Shown here: positions 18,208-27,906 of the stretch, piece by piece
Position numbering within the stretch: position 1 is the first letter of the stretch
How the letters are laid out: each line of letters begins with the position of its first letter
Assembly (NCBI GenBank): GCA_903908715.1
Contig: CAIVSY010000043.1
Location: 62,001-126,000, forward strand
Origin: an uncultured bacterium
GTDB taxonomy: Bacteria; Verrucomicrobiota; Kiritimatiellia; CAIKKV01; CAITUY01
DNA length: 64,000 bases
Direction of reading: 5' to 3'
Notes under the pieces: generated by a model
Databases searched by the model: none
What the model was told of the DNA's origin: nothing
Seen by the model: the letters and a program-made list of their open reading frames with translations, nothing else
Position numbers and translations under genes: made by a program

Positions 18208-18967
18208 TGACCGTTCCAGGATTCTTCTCGTAATCGGACTTCTGATGGGACTTACGGCGCTGGCGACCGCTTGGCTTCCTGAAGTGGCCTACACGGGCTA
18301 TATCAGGCTTAGAACCGATACCCTCCCGACCCTGGTTGGTGAATTTCGCGGCATGGACATACTATACTGCCAGAACGAGAGTTGCCTGGGGGTGTACCCA
18401 TCCGAAAGTCTCGAAAATAAAGCGGTCTGCCCCCGCTGCCAAGGGCGACTTGAGATGACAAGCCTCGCCGAACGGATTATCCTGCCCGCCGATACCTGTA
18501 TCCTTAAGAAACAATATCACGACGGTTCCGGAAACGAGATATTGGTAACCATCGTGTTCAGTGCAGAGAACCAACGCAGTATTCACCGTCCTCAACGATG
18601 TCTCCCGGGGCAGGGGTTCGTCATTGAGAAGACCGAAACACTCACCGTTCCCCTGCCTGGCCGCCCCCCGCTTGAAATCATGGTGCTGACCGTCAGGCAG
18701 CAGGCTACACCAGGCAGCCACTTCTCCCATCTCCTCACCTTTGCCTATTGGTATGCGGGAGGCGACTACGAGACACCCTCTCACTACGACCGGCTTTCGC
18801 GGACTGCTCTAGACCGCATCTTTCGAAACCGCCTTGATCGCTGGGCCTACGTCTCATTGTCCGTATCGCACGCAGCAGGGGTGGATCCCTGGCCTTGGCT
18901 GAAGGGCTTCATCGCGGATCTGTATCCCCTGATTCAGTCGCCATCCGACGCCGGCTCCAGCCGGTAA
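18200..18967 (+). CDS. epsI: EpsI-family exosortase-associated protein with zinc-ribbon insert
   Basis: A 255-residue protein with one N-terminal membrane helix (8-28) and the DUF3485/EpsI hallmark HRPQRCLPGQGF at 129-140, followed by a beta-rich domain. EpsI partners exosortases and is probably periplasmic; its biochemical role is unknown. Unusually, between the GEFRGMDI segment and the core lies C57-x4-C62-x14-C77-x2-C80 (YCQNESC ... CPRC), which looks like a zinc ribbon not typical of the family. The 3' end overlaps the convergent membrane-protein gene by 34 bases. Confidence 0.85.
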   Translation: MRNDRSRILLVIGLLMGLTALATAWLPEVAYTGYIRLRTDTLPTLVGEFRGMDILYCQNESCLGVYPSESLENKAVCPRCQGRLEMTSLAERIILPADTCILKKQYHDGSGNEILVTIVFSAENQRSIHRPQRCLPGQGFVIEKTETLTVPLPGRPPLEIMVLTVRQQATPGSHFSHLLTFAYWYAGGDYETPSHYDRLSRTALDRIFRNRLDRWAYVSLSVSHAAGVDPWPWLKGFIADLYPLIQSPSDAGSSR

Positions 18968-20604
18968 AGACCCGCCCGGGCTTTTCCGCAGCGCCATTCC
19001 CTGAGCCGGGTAGCCTTACCGGGAAAACGGGCAAGAAATTCTTCCTCCGCCGCATTCATCGTCAAGATCGTCGCCGGCCCGGATCCGGGAGTATTGGTTT
19101 TCCACCAGGCAAGGTTCCTTACGTCAATGCCCGTGATGGGGTGGAGAAAATCATGGAGCGACGCACTGCTCATCGTCTTCTGTCGAGAGGCCTTCTCAAG
19201 GTCCCGCATCGGCAGGATATCCCGCTCGTAAACCAGCCCCATGTCCTGGTAATCGATCACCAGGAGTGTCCCTGGAATTTCACTTCCCGCATTGAAAAAA
19301 TAATCCACGCTCATCGCCAACGTCTGCCGATGGGCAGAGAGGAGCCGTAAGGCTGTAAGTTTTTCCGAAAGCGAGGGCAGTACGACCAGTATGGCAAGCG
19401 CGGCTATGGCGCCCGCAACCACTATTACCGCCCACTTCACGCGTCGCTTCGCATCCCGGCAGATTGCCTCCACGGGGAACGCGATACGGCACTCATGAAT
19501 GGCGACACCACACGCCATGGCAAGCCCGAAGGAGGCCTCGACCAGGTAGGTCCTGATCATATAGCCAATCGTCATGATGCCGAGCAGTGCCGGAACCGCC
19601 ATGATGCTCCCCAGTCCCGCAGGATGCCGCAGAAGCACAAGGACCAGAGAGACACCGATCAGCCCAGCAAGCATAACGGCAGGATTCGCTCTCAGTAAAA
19701 GCGTAAGTATGGCAGCGCCCGCGAGCGCCGTCGCTGCACGCCCGGCCAATGAGATCCTCAAGGAGTAAATCAAAAGCTGGATGACGAGGAACATCGGAGC
19801 CGCCACAATGATCAAAGCAGGGGGAGCGGCAAAGAATTGGGCGTAGTAGGTCCACCGGGGATAGATAAACGTCCGCCATACGACAGCCAACGGCTCACCA
19901 CAAATTCCCTGGCGGGATCGTAGCGAGGGGTTCATAAGAATCCATGACGCTCCGACCACCAGCATCAGCACCGCCACCCCAGCCAGCCGGATTCTATCAT
20001 CCTGTCTCAGCGTCTTCCAGCGCAGGAAGACCAGGAAAACAAATCCGCATGGTATCATGAAGGCGGCAGGCTCCTTGGCGAGGACAGCCCCAAGGAACAA
20101 GACCAATCCCGCCGCCAAGCGCAGCCATGAGAAGGCATTCACCGCAGCAGCCAAACACCAGAGGGCAGCATGGGCCAGCATGATTTCAAGGGTGTAGGTA
20201 AGATCGGAAAACCAGAAGATGATGTACATCAGGAAATGGAAACCAGCCAGATAGGCAATCGCCGTCATCCAGGCCACGGATCTCGACAGGGCGGAAGCCG
20301 CGAAACCCAAAAAGCATGCGAAGGCGACCAGATAGGTCAATGTAATCACAACTTGGTACGGATAGGGATCCAGACCTGCCGTATGGTAAAGCAGCCACCA
20401 GACGACGTTCTGGACCGGGCGGAACATTCCGAACAGCGTAGCTCTCCCCGGATCAAAACTGTCCCAAAAGCCATAAGTGCGCGCCCAATGAAGATAGGCC
20501 ACATCGTCCTCCCGGAAATACACGGGAAACGCCAGAGGCAGCAGGAATGAAACCGCCGCGATCAAGATGCTGCCAGCCAGAAAACCCTGCCACCGCGGGC
20601 GCAT
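18934..20604 (-). CDS. Polytopic membrane protein, GT-C-like, unknown function
   Basis: A 556-residue protein with about ten to eleven hydrophobic helices, an early periplasmic-type acidic motif YFREDDVAYL near residue 30, and a soluble C-terminal domain of about 150 residues (from about 400). Lipid-linked-sugar GT-C glycosyltransferases commonly have an acidic pair after the first helix and a C-terminal globular domain, so this is a plausible but unproven assignment. It follows the sugar transferase gene by one base (co-transcribed) and runs convergently into epsI. Confidence 0.6.
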   Translation of the reverse strand: MRPRWQGFLAGSILIAAVSFLLPLAFPVYFREDDVAYLHWARTYGFWDSFDPGRATLFGMFRPVQNVVWWLLYHTAGLDPYPYQVVITLTYLVAFACFLGFAASALSRSVAWMTAIAYLAGFHFLMYIIFWFSDLTYTLEIMLAHAALWCLAAAVNAFSWLRLAAGLVLFLGAVLAKEPAAFMIPCGFVFLVFLRWKTLRQDDRIRLAGVAVLMLVVGASWILMNPSLRSRQGICGEPLAVVWRTFIYPRWTYYAQFFAAPPALIIVAAPMFLVIQLLIYSLRISLAGRAATALAGAAILTLLLRANPAVMLAGLIGVSLVLVLLRHPAGLGSIMAVPALLGIMTIGYMIRTYLVEASFGLAMACGVAIHECRIAFPVEAICRDAKRRVKWAVIVVAGAIAALAILVVLPSLSEKLTALRLLSAHRQTLAMSVDYFFNAGSEIPGTLLVIDYQDMGLVYERDILPMRDLEKASRQKTMSSASLHDFLHPITGIDVRNLAWWKTNTPGSGPATILTMNAAEEEFLARFPGKATRLREWRCGKARAGLYRLEPASDGD

Positions 20605-20605
20605 C

Positions 20606-22066
20606 TCAGTAAGCCCCCCGCGCGAACACCACCACCCCCACGGTCCGGACCAGCAGTTTGCAGTCCAGGATGGCGCTCTGGTTCCTCAGATAGTAGTCGT
20701 CCAGAATGCACATGTTGTGGAAGCTCACGTCGCTCCGCCCCGATACCTGCCACAAGCATGTCAACCCCGGCAACCCGCTATGCCGGCTATAGTGCCACTC
20801 CTCGTAGTAGCTCTCGAAGTCCCGCTTGGGCAGCGGACGCGGCCCCACCAGCGTCATCTCACCCCGTACCACGTTGAGCAACTGGGGCATTTCATCCAGA
20901 CTGAAGCGCCTCAGGAACCGCCCCACCTGCGTCACCCGCGGGTCCTTCCGGATCTTGAACAACCCTTCCCCCGACTCGTTGAATTCCTCGACCTGCGCCT
21001 GGAGTTCCTCCGCGCGGTCATGCATGGTCCTGAACTTGTACATCCGGAACGGCTTGCGGTTGAATCCAATCCTCTCCTGGATGAAAAACACGGGACCCTT
21101 TCCCGACAAACGGATGGCCAGCGCGATCGCCAGCAGCAACGGCCCGAGCAGAATCAGCAATGACAGCGCCAGCAGACGCATCACCGCCAAACGCGTGCGT
21201 AACACCAATGACTTCTCATGCGGCGGAATGGCAAAATGCACAAGCGGTCGCTCAAAGAAGAAATCCGCAGCCATTCCGCCCTCATTCACCAGCACCGCCA
21301 AACGGTCGGACAGGACCTTGACCTCCTGCCCGAGGACCTCGGACTTCTCCAGAAGCTGCATGATGCGGGCGACCGTCATACGCGGATCGGCACACACGAT
21401 CATCCTCGCCTCCTGCTGCCTGACCTGTGACTCCACCCGCGAAAGAACACCCGCCATGGGCTCTTCCGGATCATAGGACAGTACCGAAGCAACCTCGAGG
21501 CCGCGGGGCCGGCGGACGCGGATATACTGCCCGATGAAACGCCCTTCCTCCCCATCACCCAATATCACAACAGGGCACCGGATCAGGCCGGACCGCTCCA
21601 ACAGCCACGCCATCCCGCTCCGGAAAAGGACAGCGCAAACCGAATTCAGCGCCAGGAGGGTGGCAAACAGGCTGCGGGGATGGAAGGCGTTGCGGGTCAG
21701 GTAGAAGTACGCGAAGAACAACAACAGGGCGCCCAGGTTGGCCAAAATGATGTTCCGGGCCTGGTACCGCCGCCGGATAAACCGCCGCCCCACGTATAGA
21801 TCCAGAAACGCATACAAGAGGATGAGAGTGGCGCTGAGCAACAGGAGGATTCTCGGCGCATGCAGGTGATAGAAGCTTTGCAACTGCAACCCCAACTCGG
21901 CGGTTTCCCGCACACCGAGGGTCACATTCACCCAGGTGAAGAATCGCGAACCCCATTCACTGTGGAACCGCAGCACCAGCATCCCGTAGTAGGCGCAAAC
22001 CACCGCGAAAATATCGCTAAGCACGTACGGAAAGGCAGACTGGTATAGTTGTTCTCGGCGAGTCAT
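20606..22066 (-). CDS. Initiating polyprenyl-phosphate sugar phosphotransferase (WbaP/WcaJ type)
   Basis: A 486-residue protein of the polyprenol-phosphate hexose-1-phosphate transferase family. It has four N-terminal membrane helices, a Rossmann-like central domain (VVILGDGEEGRFIG), then a fifth helix and the catalytic domain: GPVFFIQERIGFNRKPF, MYKFRTM, and RRFSLDEMPQLLNVVRGEM followed by LVGPRP. It transfers a sugar-1-phosphate from an NDP-sugar to undecaprenyl phosphate, the first step of glycan unit synthesis. Its neighbour and the opposite-strand glycan operon fit that role. No strong Shine-Dalgarno precedes the ATG. Confidence 0.92.
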   Translation of the reverse strand: MTRREQLYQSAFPYVLSDIFAVVCAYYGMLVLRFHSEWGSRFFTWVNVTLGVRETAELGLQLQSFYHLHAPRILLLLSATLILLYAFLDLYVGRRFIRRRYQARNIILANLGALLLFFAYFYLTRNAFHPRSLFATLLALNSVCAVLFRSGMAWLLERSGLIRCPVVILGDGEEGRFIGQYIRVRRPRGLEVASVLSYDPEEPMAGVLSRVESQVRQQEARMIVCADPRMTVARIMQLLEKSEVLGQEVKVLSDRLAVLVNEGGMAADFFFERPLVHFAIPPHEKSLVLRTRLAVMRLLALSLLILLGPLLLAIALAIRLSGKGPVFFIQERIGFNRKPFRMYKFRTMHDRAEELQAQVEEFNESGEGLFKIRKDPRVTQVGRFLRRFSLDEMPQLLNVVRGEMTLVGPRPLPKRDFESYYEEWHYSRHSGLPGLTCLWQVSGRSDVSFHNMCILDDYYLRNQSAILDCKLLVRTVGVVVFARGAY

Positions 22067-22098
22067 CGATTCCGTTCTCTTGAATTGCCCCGGTGCGA

Positions 22099-22128
22099 CT
22101 TATACCACAGATCCGCCCCGCGTGAGAA
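22099..22128 (-). promoter_or_regulatory. Candidate promoter for the sugar transferase gene
   Basis: On the minus strand: TTCTCA (22123-22128), an 18-base spacer and TATAAG (22099-22104), 32 bases before the start codon. Four and five of six consensus bases match. It shares the 170-base divergent gap with the leuS promoter. Confidence 0.45.
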
Positions 22129-22167
22129 TACTATCCTTGATTGCCTGACCAACCCCCAGCTTCCCTG

Positions 22168-22195
22168 TTGAATCCTCCGCATAAATGCTTATAGT
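22168..22195 (+). promoter_or_regulatory. Candidate promoter for leuS
   Basis: TTGAAT (22168-22173), a 16-base spacer and TATAGT (22190-22195) lie about 40 bases upstream of the leuS start codon. Both hexamers match sigma70 consensus well. No T-box or other leader structure fits the short leader. Confidence 0.55.
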
Positions 22196-22236
22196 ACCGC
22201 CTTTTGCCGCTCTTCGGTGCGGCGGGAGTTGCAGAT

Positions 22237-24747
22237 ATGAACGAGAAATACCCGTTTCAGGATATTGAACCCAAGTGGCAGCAGTTCTGGTCCGAACAGG
22301 GCGTCTTCACGGTGGATACATCCCGCCATGAGAAGAAATACTACTGCCTGACCATGTTCCCCTACCCCTCCGGCACCATGCATGTCGGACACGGGCGCAA
22401 CTACATTATCGGCGATGCGATCACCCGCTACAAGATGGTCCGCGGATTCCGCGTCCTCTCCCCCATGGGCTGGGACGCCTTCGGCTTGCCGGCGGAAAAC
22501 GCCGCCAAGCAGAGAGGCGTCCACCCCAAGGAATGGACCTACAACAATATCCGGCAGATGAAACGCCAGCTCCAGTCCTGGGGTATCGCCTATGACTGGA
22601 ATCGGGAAATCGCCACGTGCCATCCTGACTATTACAAGTGGACCCAGTGGGTCTTCCTCAAACTGCACGAGCGCGGCCTGGCCTACCAGAAGAATGCGCC
22701 GGTGAACTGGTGCGACTACTGCACCACGCTGGCCAACGAGGAAGTCCTCGCCGACGGCACCTGCGAGCGCTGCGGGCGAACGGTCCACAAGAAGGATCTC
22801 ACCCAGTGGTTCTTCCGCATCACGGAATATGCCGCCAAACTCCTGGATGACCTGGCCCTGCTGGATAAGTGGCCTGAAAAAGTACGGACCATGCAGTCCA
22901 ACTGGATCGGACGCTCCGAGGGAGCACGTGTAGAGTTCACTGTTGCCGAGACAGGCGCCCCCTGTCCGGTATTCACCACCCGTCCGGACACAATCTACGG
23001 CGTCACCTTCATGGCCCTGGCCCCGGAACACCCCCTGGTCGAAAAACTGCTCCTGGGCAACCCGAGGGCCGCCGAGATCCGCACCTTCATCGAAAAGCAG
23101 AAAATGGTCTCAGCCGCCGAACGCACCGACGACGCCACCCGCAAGGAGGGCGTATTCACCGGCTATCATGTGCGGAACCCGTACAACGGGGAGCTTGCCC
23201 CCCTCTGGATCACGAACTACGTGCTCATGGAATACGGCACAGGCGCCGTCATGGCTGTACCCGCCCACGACCAGCGGGACTTTGACTTCGCCCGCACATA
23301 TGGACTGCCCGTCAAGATCGTCATCCAGAATCCGGAAGGCACCCTGCAGGCACCTTCCATGAAGGTTGCCTATGTCGAGGACGGACCCATGGTGCAGTCC
23401 GGCCCCTTCGACGGGCGCGGAAACCGCGAGGCGATGCATGACGTAATCCAATTGGCCGTCGACCGCGGGTTCGGGGAATTCACCACGCATTACCGCATAC
23501 GCGACTGGCTGATCAGCCGCCAGCGTTACTGGGGCGCACCGATCCCGATCATCCATTGCGAGTCCTGCGGCGCAGTTCCGGTCCCGGAAAAGGACCTGCC
23601 GGTCCTCCTTCCCGATGATGTGGATTTCAAGACCGAGCGGGGCAACCCCCTGTCGTTCCACGAGGAATTTATCCGGGCCCAATGCCCCCGCTGCGGGAAG
23701 CCGGCCCGGCGGGAAACCGACACCCTCGCCCAGTGGCTTTGCTCCTGCTGGTATTACCTCCGGTATGTCAATCCCCGCATGACCGATGCGCCGTTCAGCC
23801 GGAAGGACGTGGATTACTGGCTGCCGGTGGACCAGTATATCGGCGGCATCGAACACGCCGTCCTGCACCTGCTCTATTCCCGCTTCATCCTGAAAGTCCT
23901 TCACGATAACGGAAACTGCTCGTTCCGCGAACCCTTTGGAGCGCTTTTTACCCAGGGGATGATCTGCAAGCGGAGCGAAAAGGACGGACAACTCTATAAG
24001 ATGTCCAAATCCAAGGGAAATGTCGTCTCCCCCGACGAGCTCATCCGCGAATACGGCGCGGATACCGTCCGCCTGTATACCCTGTTCATCGGCCCGCCGG
24101 AAAAAGATGCCGAATGGAACGATGACGCCGTGGAAGGCGCCTTCCGCTTCCTGCGCCGCATCTGGCGGCGCGTGTACGAGACCCGTGAACTTCTCCTCTC
24201 ATCCCGGGAATTGAAGCCGGACCTGGACCGCATGGACCCCCCGGAACGGGACCTCTACCGCAAGCTGCACGAGAGCATCGCCAAGATCACGCACGACCTT
24301 GAGGGCGCCTTCCAGTTCAACACGGCCATCGCGCAGATCATGGAACTCATGAATGCACTGGATGACCTCAAGGTGGAATCCACCAGCAGCGATCAGCGCC
24401 GGGCCGTTTACCGCGAAGCCATCGAATCGCTGGTCGTCCTGATCTCTCCCTTCGCACCGCATATTGCAGAGGAACTCTGGGTGGAACTGGGCCATCAGCC
24501 CAGCGTCCTTTCCGCCGTCTGGCCGGAAGTGAACCCCAAGGCCCTCGCCCGCGACGAAGTGGAAATCGTCATCCAGGTGAACGGGAAGATACGCGGACGG
24601 GAAATCATTCCAACCCGGCTCTCGCCGAAGGAGATCGAATCAAACGTTCTCGCACGGGACGCCGTGAAAGCCCTCGTGGCCGGCCTGACGGTCCGCAAGG
24701 TGGTTGTGGTCCCCGGGAAACTCGTCAACATCGTGGCGGCCGGATGA
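22237..24747 (+). CDS. leuS: Leucyl-tRNA synthetase
   Basis: An 836-residue class I synthetase that charges tRNA-Leu. The HIGH-box equivalent is HVGH within [14 protein letters not shown] (about 43-56). A Cys4 zinc site follows (CDYC ... CERC, about 165-185). The CP1 editing domain spans roughly 220-415 ([15 protein letters not shown]), and the KMSKS box is at 588-592. The C-terminal anticodon domain ends [13 protein letters not shown] precedes ATG 22237; the upstream TTG at 22204 is rejected. The stop overlaps the following small gene (ATGA). Confidence 0.98.
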   Translation: MNEKYPFQDIEPKWQQFWSEQGVFTVDTSRHEKKYYCLTMFPYPSGTMHVGHGRNYIIGDAITRYKMVRGFRVLSPMGWDAFGLPAENAAKQRGVHPKEWTYNNIRQMKRQLQSWGIAYDWNREIATCHPDYYKWTQWVFLKLHERGLAYQKNAPVNWCDYCTTLANEEVLADGTCERCGRTVHKKDLTQWFFRITEYAAKLLDDLALLDKWPEKVRTMQSNWIGRSEGARVEFTVAETGAPCPVFTTRPDTIYGVTFMALAPEHPLVEKLLLGNPRAAEIRTFIEKQKMVSAAERTDDATRKEGVFTGYHVRNPYNGELAPLWITNYVLMEYGTGAVMAVPAHDQRDFDFARTYGLPVKIVIQNPEGTLQAPSMKVAYVEDGPMVQSGPFDGRGNREAMHDVIQLAVDRGFGEFTTHYRIRDWLISRQRYWGAPIPIIHCESCGAVPVPEKDLPVLLPDDVDFKTERGNPLSFHEEFIRAQCPRCGKPARRETDTLAQWLCSCWYYLRYVNPRMTDAPFSRKDVDYWLPVDQYIGGIEHAVLHLLYSRFILKVLHDNGNCSFREPFGALFTQGMICKRSEKDGQLYKMSKSKGNVVSPDELIREYGADTVRLYTLFIGPPEKDAEWNDDAVEGAFRFLRRIWRRVYETRELLLSSRELKPDLDRMDPPERDLYRKLHESIAKITHDLEGAFQFNTAIAQIMELMNALDDLKVESTSSDQRRAVYREAIESLVVLISPFAPHIAEELWVELGHQPSVLSAVWPEVNPKALARDEVEIVIQVNGKIRGREIIPTRLSPKEIESNVLARDAVKALVAGLTVRKVVVVPGKLVNIVAAG

Positions 24748-24950
24748 ACCGCTGGCGGGAAGGCTTTTCCGCGCTTGGCCGGTCGGTCTTCCTGTTGACC
24801 GATGCGGAAAGACGGCTCGTCTGCGTCATTATCGCCCTGGCCCTGCTCGGACTCGGCGTCCGCTGGTGGACCCGCCAGAAAGCGGGCGGCCCCGCCTCCT
24901 CTCCCCAGCCCCCCGCCCCGCCGGCCGCCCAACACCACGCCGCGCCCTAG
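24744..24950 (+). CDS. Small single-pass membrane protein
   Basis: A 68-residue protein whose ATG overlaps the leuS stop (ATGA). It has a basic N-terminus, one membrane helix (about 26-42, [17 protein letters not shown]), and a short Pro/Ala/Gln-rich tail. In related bacteria, helix-hairpin-helix (ComEA-like) proteins can start with a similar TM anchor, but no such domain follows here. It could be a truncated relative or a genuine small membrane protein. Function unknown. Confidence 0.6.
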   Translation: MNRWREGFSALGRSVFLLTDAERRLVCVIIALALLGLGVRWWTRQKAGGPASSPQPPAPPAAQHHAAP

Positions 24951-25035
24951 CCCTGGCCCTAACCTTGCACTGGCATTTCACGTGTAAATCGCTATAAGTA
25001 CGGAATCCCTGCATGGAAGTACCGGAGGTGGATGC

Positions 25036-25749
25036 ATGAAAGTCGCCGTTGTTGTGCCCGTATATAACGAACAGGACAACATCCTGCCGCTCGCGGCGGA
25101 AATGGACCGCCTGTCCAGCCAGGTCCCCGGAATACAGGTGCTCTTTGTGGATGACGGCAGCCGCGATTCAACCTGGGGCCGCATCCAGGAAGCCAAATCC
25201 CGCTACGCCTGTGTACGCGGCCTGCATTACGACCGCAACCGCGGCCAGAGTTCGGCCATGCTGGTCGGTCTCCGCATGGCGGACGCCGATGTTCTTGTGA
25301 CCATTGACGGCGACATGCAGAACAATCCGGCGGATATCCCGCGGCTCCTGAACGAACTGGAGGGATGTGATGCGGTCTGCGGGTACCGGGCCAAACGCAA
25401 GGACACATGGGCACGCCGGATCGGTTCACGAATCGCCAACAAGGTCCGCAATGCCTGCACGCGGGACGGAATCCGCGACACGGGATGCAGCCTCAAGGCA
25501 TTCCGGAAAGCCTGCGTGGAGGACCTGCCGCCCGTAGAAGGTGTGCACCGCTTCATGCCGGCCTATTTCAAGCTGAACGGAAGAACCATCAAGGAAGTGG
25601 CCGTTGACCATCGCCCGCGCACCATGGGCGTCTCGAAATACACGAACATGAAGCGGCTGCCTCGCACGATTTTCGATCTCTTCGGGTTCATCTGGTACCG
25701 CAAACGGCACCTGCGGACACTTCCCGCATCGGACGTCCATCAGGCCTGA
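25036..25749 (+). CDS. Glycosyltransferase family 2 (dolichol/undecaprenyl-phosphate sugar synthase-like)
   Basis: A 237-residue GT-A protein: VVVPVYNEQDNI at the N-terminus, VDDGSRDST at 38-46, and the metal-binding DGD at 91-93 in IDGDMQNNPADI. Then follows TGCSLKAF and VDHRPRTMGVSKY, typical of DPM1/ArnC-like enzymes that load a sugar on polyprenyl phosphate. It lacks the C-terminal membrane helices of ArnC, so it is the soluble, DPM1-like form. GGAGGT lies six bases upstream of ATG 25036. Confidence 0.88.
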   Translation: MKVAVVVPVYNEQDNILPLAAEMDRLSSQVPGIQVLFVDDGSRDSTWGRIQEAKSRYACVRGLHYDRNRGQSSAMLVGLRMADADVLVTIDGDMQNNPADIPRLLNELEGCDAVCGYRAKRKDTWARRIGSRIANKVRNACTRDGIRDTGCSLKAFRKACVEDLPPVEGVHRFMPAYFKLNGRTIKEVAVDHRPRTMGVSKYTNMKRLPRTIFDLFGFIWYRKRHLRTLPASDVHQA

Positions 25750-25794
25750 CCCGGAAATCCACCACCCCTGCCCCCAGTCGCAGCCGCCCACCCG

Positions 25795-26523
25795 CTATGG
25801 GCGCTCCGCCTGCCGGGCTTTCCACATCATCTGGCGAGCGATGCCCATGAGAATCCTCACATCGTCCTCCGTCAACGGCGCCCTCGAGAAAATCCGCCGC
25901 ATGCCCAGCATCATGTGATCCGCCTTCTCCTCGTCCATGAAACCGATCTGGAGCAGGACCTCCCGCCACATCGTGAACATATGCTCCCGGGTACGGGTCA
26001 GGCATTCCACCGTCTTTTCCTCCAGCGGCTCATGAACCCCCGATGCCACAAAAAGCTCGTAACAGCAAACCATGACCGCCTGCGCCAGGTTCAGCGATGG
26101 ATAGTCCGGCGATGACGGTATCTGGATCATGTTGGTACAGATGGCAATCTCCTCGTTCGTCAGGCCGGAGTTCTCACGACCGAAAACCAATGCCACCTGG
26201 TTGGATCGGGCCGATTCCAGGATTTGCGGCGCCCATTCCCGCGGCGCCTTCGCGTGCTGGCGGTACAAACCCACCCGGGCTGTTGTCCCCATCACAAGAC
26301 TGCAGTCCCCCACGGCTTCCTCCAGCGTTGCGACTTCCCGGCGTGACTCCAGTATGGAATCCGCCGCCACGGCCATCATCCGCGCCTCGGCATGGTTAAG
26401 CGTCCTGGCCGGCGCCACCAGCACAAGCCGGGAAAGCCCCATGTTCGCCATCGCCCGACAGATGGATCCGACATTTCCACCATACATCGCCCCCACCAGC
26501 ACAATCCGGATATTCTCAAACAT
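25795..26523 (-). CDS. trmJ: tRNA (cytidine/uridine-2'-O)-methyltransferase, TrmJ/SpoU family
   Basis: A 242-residue SPOUT-class knot methyltransferase. It has the N-terminal IRIVLVGAMYGGNVGSICRA, motif 2 LVFGRENSGLTNEE, and motif 3 IPSSPDYPSLNLAQAV, the TrmJ pattern. The C-terminal extension (about 165-242) is helical, as in TrmJ. It methylates the ribose of tRNA position 32. The second of two adjacent ATGs (26523) is chosen because GAGGTGG sits five bases upstream; longer in-frame starts reach 26568. It converges with the GT2 gene and diverges from the aminotransferase. Confidence 0.87.
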   Translation of the reverse strand: MFENIRIVLVGAMYGGNVGSICRAMANMGLSRLVLVAPARTLNHAEARMMAVAADSILESRREVATLEEAVGDCSLVMGTTARVGLYRQHAKAPREWAPQILESARSNQVALVFGRENSGLTNEEIAICTNMIQIPSSPDYPSLNLAQAVMVCCYELFVASGVHEPLEEKTVECLTRTREHMFTMWREVLLQIGFMDEEKADHMMLGMRRIFSRAPLTEDDVRILMGIARQMMWKARQAERP

Positions 26524-26602
26524 CATGCCCACCTCACCCGACCGCACAATCCCTCTGCCAAACCCCATGAAAAACGGAGAACTGTCTCCCCGTGCTATTG
26601 AC

Positions 26603-26630
26603 TTTCCATGGCCAAAGGGATACTCATAAT
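26603..26630 (+). promoter_or_regulatory. Candidate promoter for the aminotransferase-trkH-trkA unit
   Basis: TTTCCA (26603-26608), a 16-base spacer and CATAAT (26625-26630) lie about 50 bases upstream of the aminotransferase ATG. The -10 is good and the -35 moderate. Confidence 0.35.
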
Positions 26631-26679
26631 TGTTTTCCGGCTGGAACGCAAAAGACTATTTACGGGAGCATAAAGACTG

Positions 26680-27906
26680 ATGAGCACCGATTCCTCCAAA
26701 CCCCGGCATTCAACGCCCGGCAAACCGGGCCGCGATTTCATCGCCGGCTACCTCCGGGATATCCCCCGCTCCGGGATCCGGGACTTCTTCGATATCGTCA
26801 GCAGCCGGAAGGATGTGATCAGCCTGGGAATCGGTGAACCGGACTTCGTGACACCCTGGCATATCCGCCAGAAGGCCATCCACGCGCTGGAGCAGGGCGC
26901 CACCACCTATACCTCCAACCGCGGCATGCTGGAACTGCGCCAGGGCATTTCGCGATACGTCCGCAGCCAGTTCGGCGTTGAGTATAACCCGGAAACCGAA
27001 ATCCTCATCACCGTCGGCGTCAGCGAGGCTCTCGACCTCGCAATCCGGGCGATTGTAAACCCCGGCGACGAGGTCCTCTACCATGAGCCGAGCTTTGTAT
27101 CCTATGCACCCGAAATCCGGTTCGCCCACGGCATCCCTGTACCGGTTCCCACTCGCCGCGAGGACGATTTCCGCCTGACCCGCGCCATGCTGGAGGAAAA
27201 GGTTTCCCCACGCACCAAGGCCTTGCTGATCAACTTCCCGACCAATCCCACCGGCGCCACACTGACCCGGGCCGATGTGGAGGGAATCGCGGAATTCACA
27301 AAGGCCCACGACCTCATCCTCATCACGGACGAGATCTATTCGGAACTGACCTATGAGGGTGACCGCGTAAGCATCGCCGCAATTCCCGGCATGAAGGAGC
27401 GCACCATATTCCTGCATGGATTCTCCAAGGGCTGGGCCATGACCGGCTTCCGTCTCGGCTATGCCTGTGCCCCGGAGGAATTAAGCGAAACCATGATGAA
27501 GATCCACCAGTACATCATGATGTGCGCTCCGATTCTCAGCCAGACGGCGGCCATCCAGGCCCTGACCACAACGTCCGACACCGAATCCATGCGCGCATCG
27601 TACAAGGAACGCCGCGATTTCATCTGCGCCGCCCTGAACCAGGCCGGCCTGCCTTGCCATACCCCGAAAGGCGCGTTCTACGTCTTTCCCTATATCGGGG
27701 ATTATGGCCTGACCTCGAAACAATTCGCGCTGCGCCTTCTGGAGGAGGAGAACGTCGCCTGTGTGCCCGGAAGCGCGTTCGGCGCCTGCGGCGAAGGATT
27801 CCTCCGCTGTTCCTACGCCACGGATATCAGCAGGATCAGGGAAGCCACCGTCCGGATCGGACGTTTTGCCGAACGACTCCGGAGAAACCATCGCTCCGCC
27901 CCATGA
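26680..27906 (+). CDS. Class I/II PLP-dependent aminotransferase (aspartate/aromatic type)
   Basis: A 408-residue fold-type I aminotransferase. It has LGIGEPDFVTPWHI near residue 50, NFPTNPTGATLT for the Asn that contacts PLP, ITDEIYSELTY, the Schiff-base lysine K250 in HGFSKGWAMTGFRLGY, and the carboxylate-binding arginine in FLRCSYATD. It probably moves an amino group between an amino acid and 2-oxoglutarate; the precise substrate (aspartate, aromatic, or LL-DAP related) is not resolvable. Its stop overlaps the trkH start (ATGA). Confidence 0.9.
   Translation: MSTDSSKPRHSTPGKPGRDFIAGYLRDIPRSGIRDFFDIVSSRKDVISLGIGEPDFVTPWHIRQKAIHALEQGATTYTSNRGMLELRQGISRYVRSQFGVEYNPETEILITVGVSEALDLAIRAIVNPGDEVLYHEPSFVSYAPEIRFAHGIPVPVPTRREDDFRLTRAMLEEKVSPRTKALLINFPTNPTGATLTRADVEGIAEFTKAHDLILITDEIYSELTYEGDRVSIAAIPGMKERTIFLHGFSKGWAMTGFRLGYACAPEELSETMMKIHQYIMMCAPILSQTAAIQALTTTSDTESMRASYKERRDFICAALNQAGLPCHTPKGAFYVFPYIGDYGLTSKQFALRLLEEENVACVPGSAFGACGEGFLRCSYATDISRIREATVRIGRFAERLRRNHRSAP

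Noticed and set aside
27522-27902. N-terminal extension of the TrkH frame
   Set aside because: It is the aminotransferase gene read in another frame; the ATG at 27903 overlaps the aminotransferase stop, as in typical operons.
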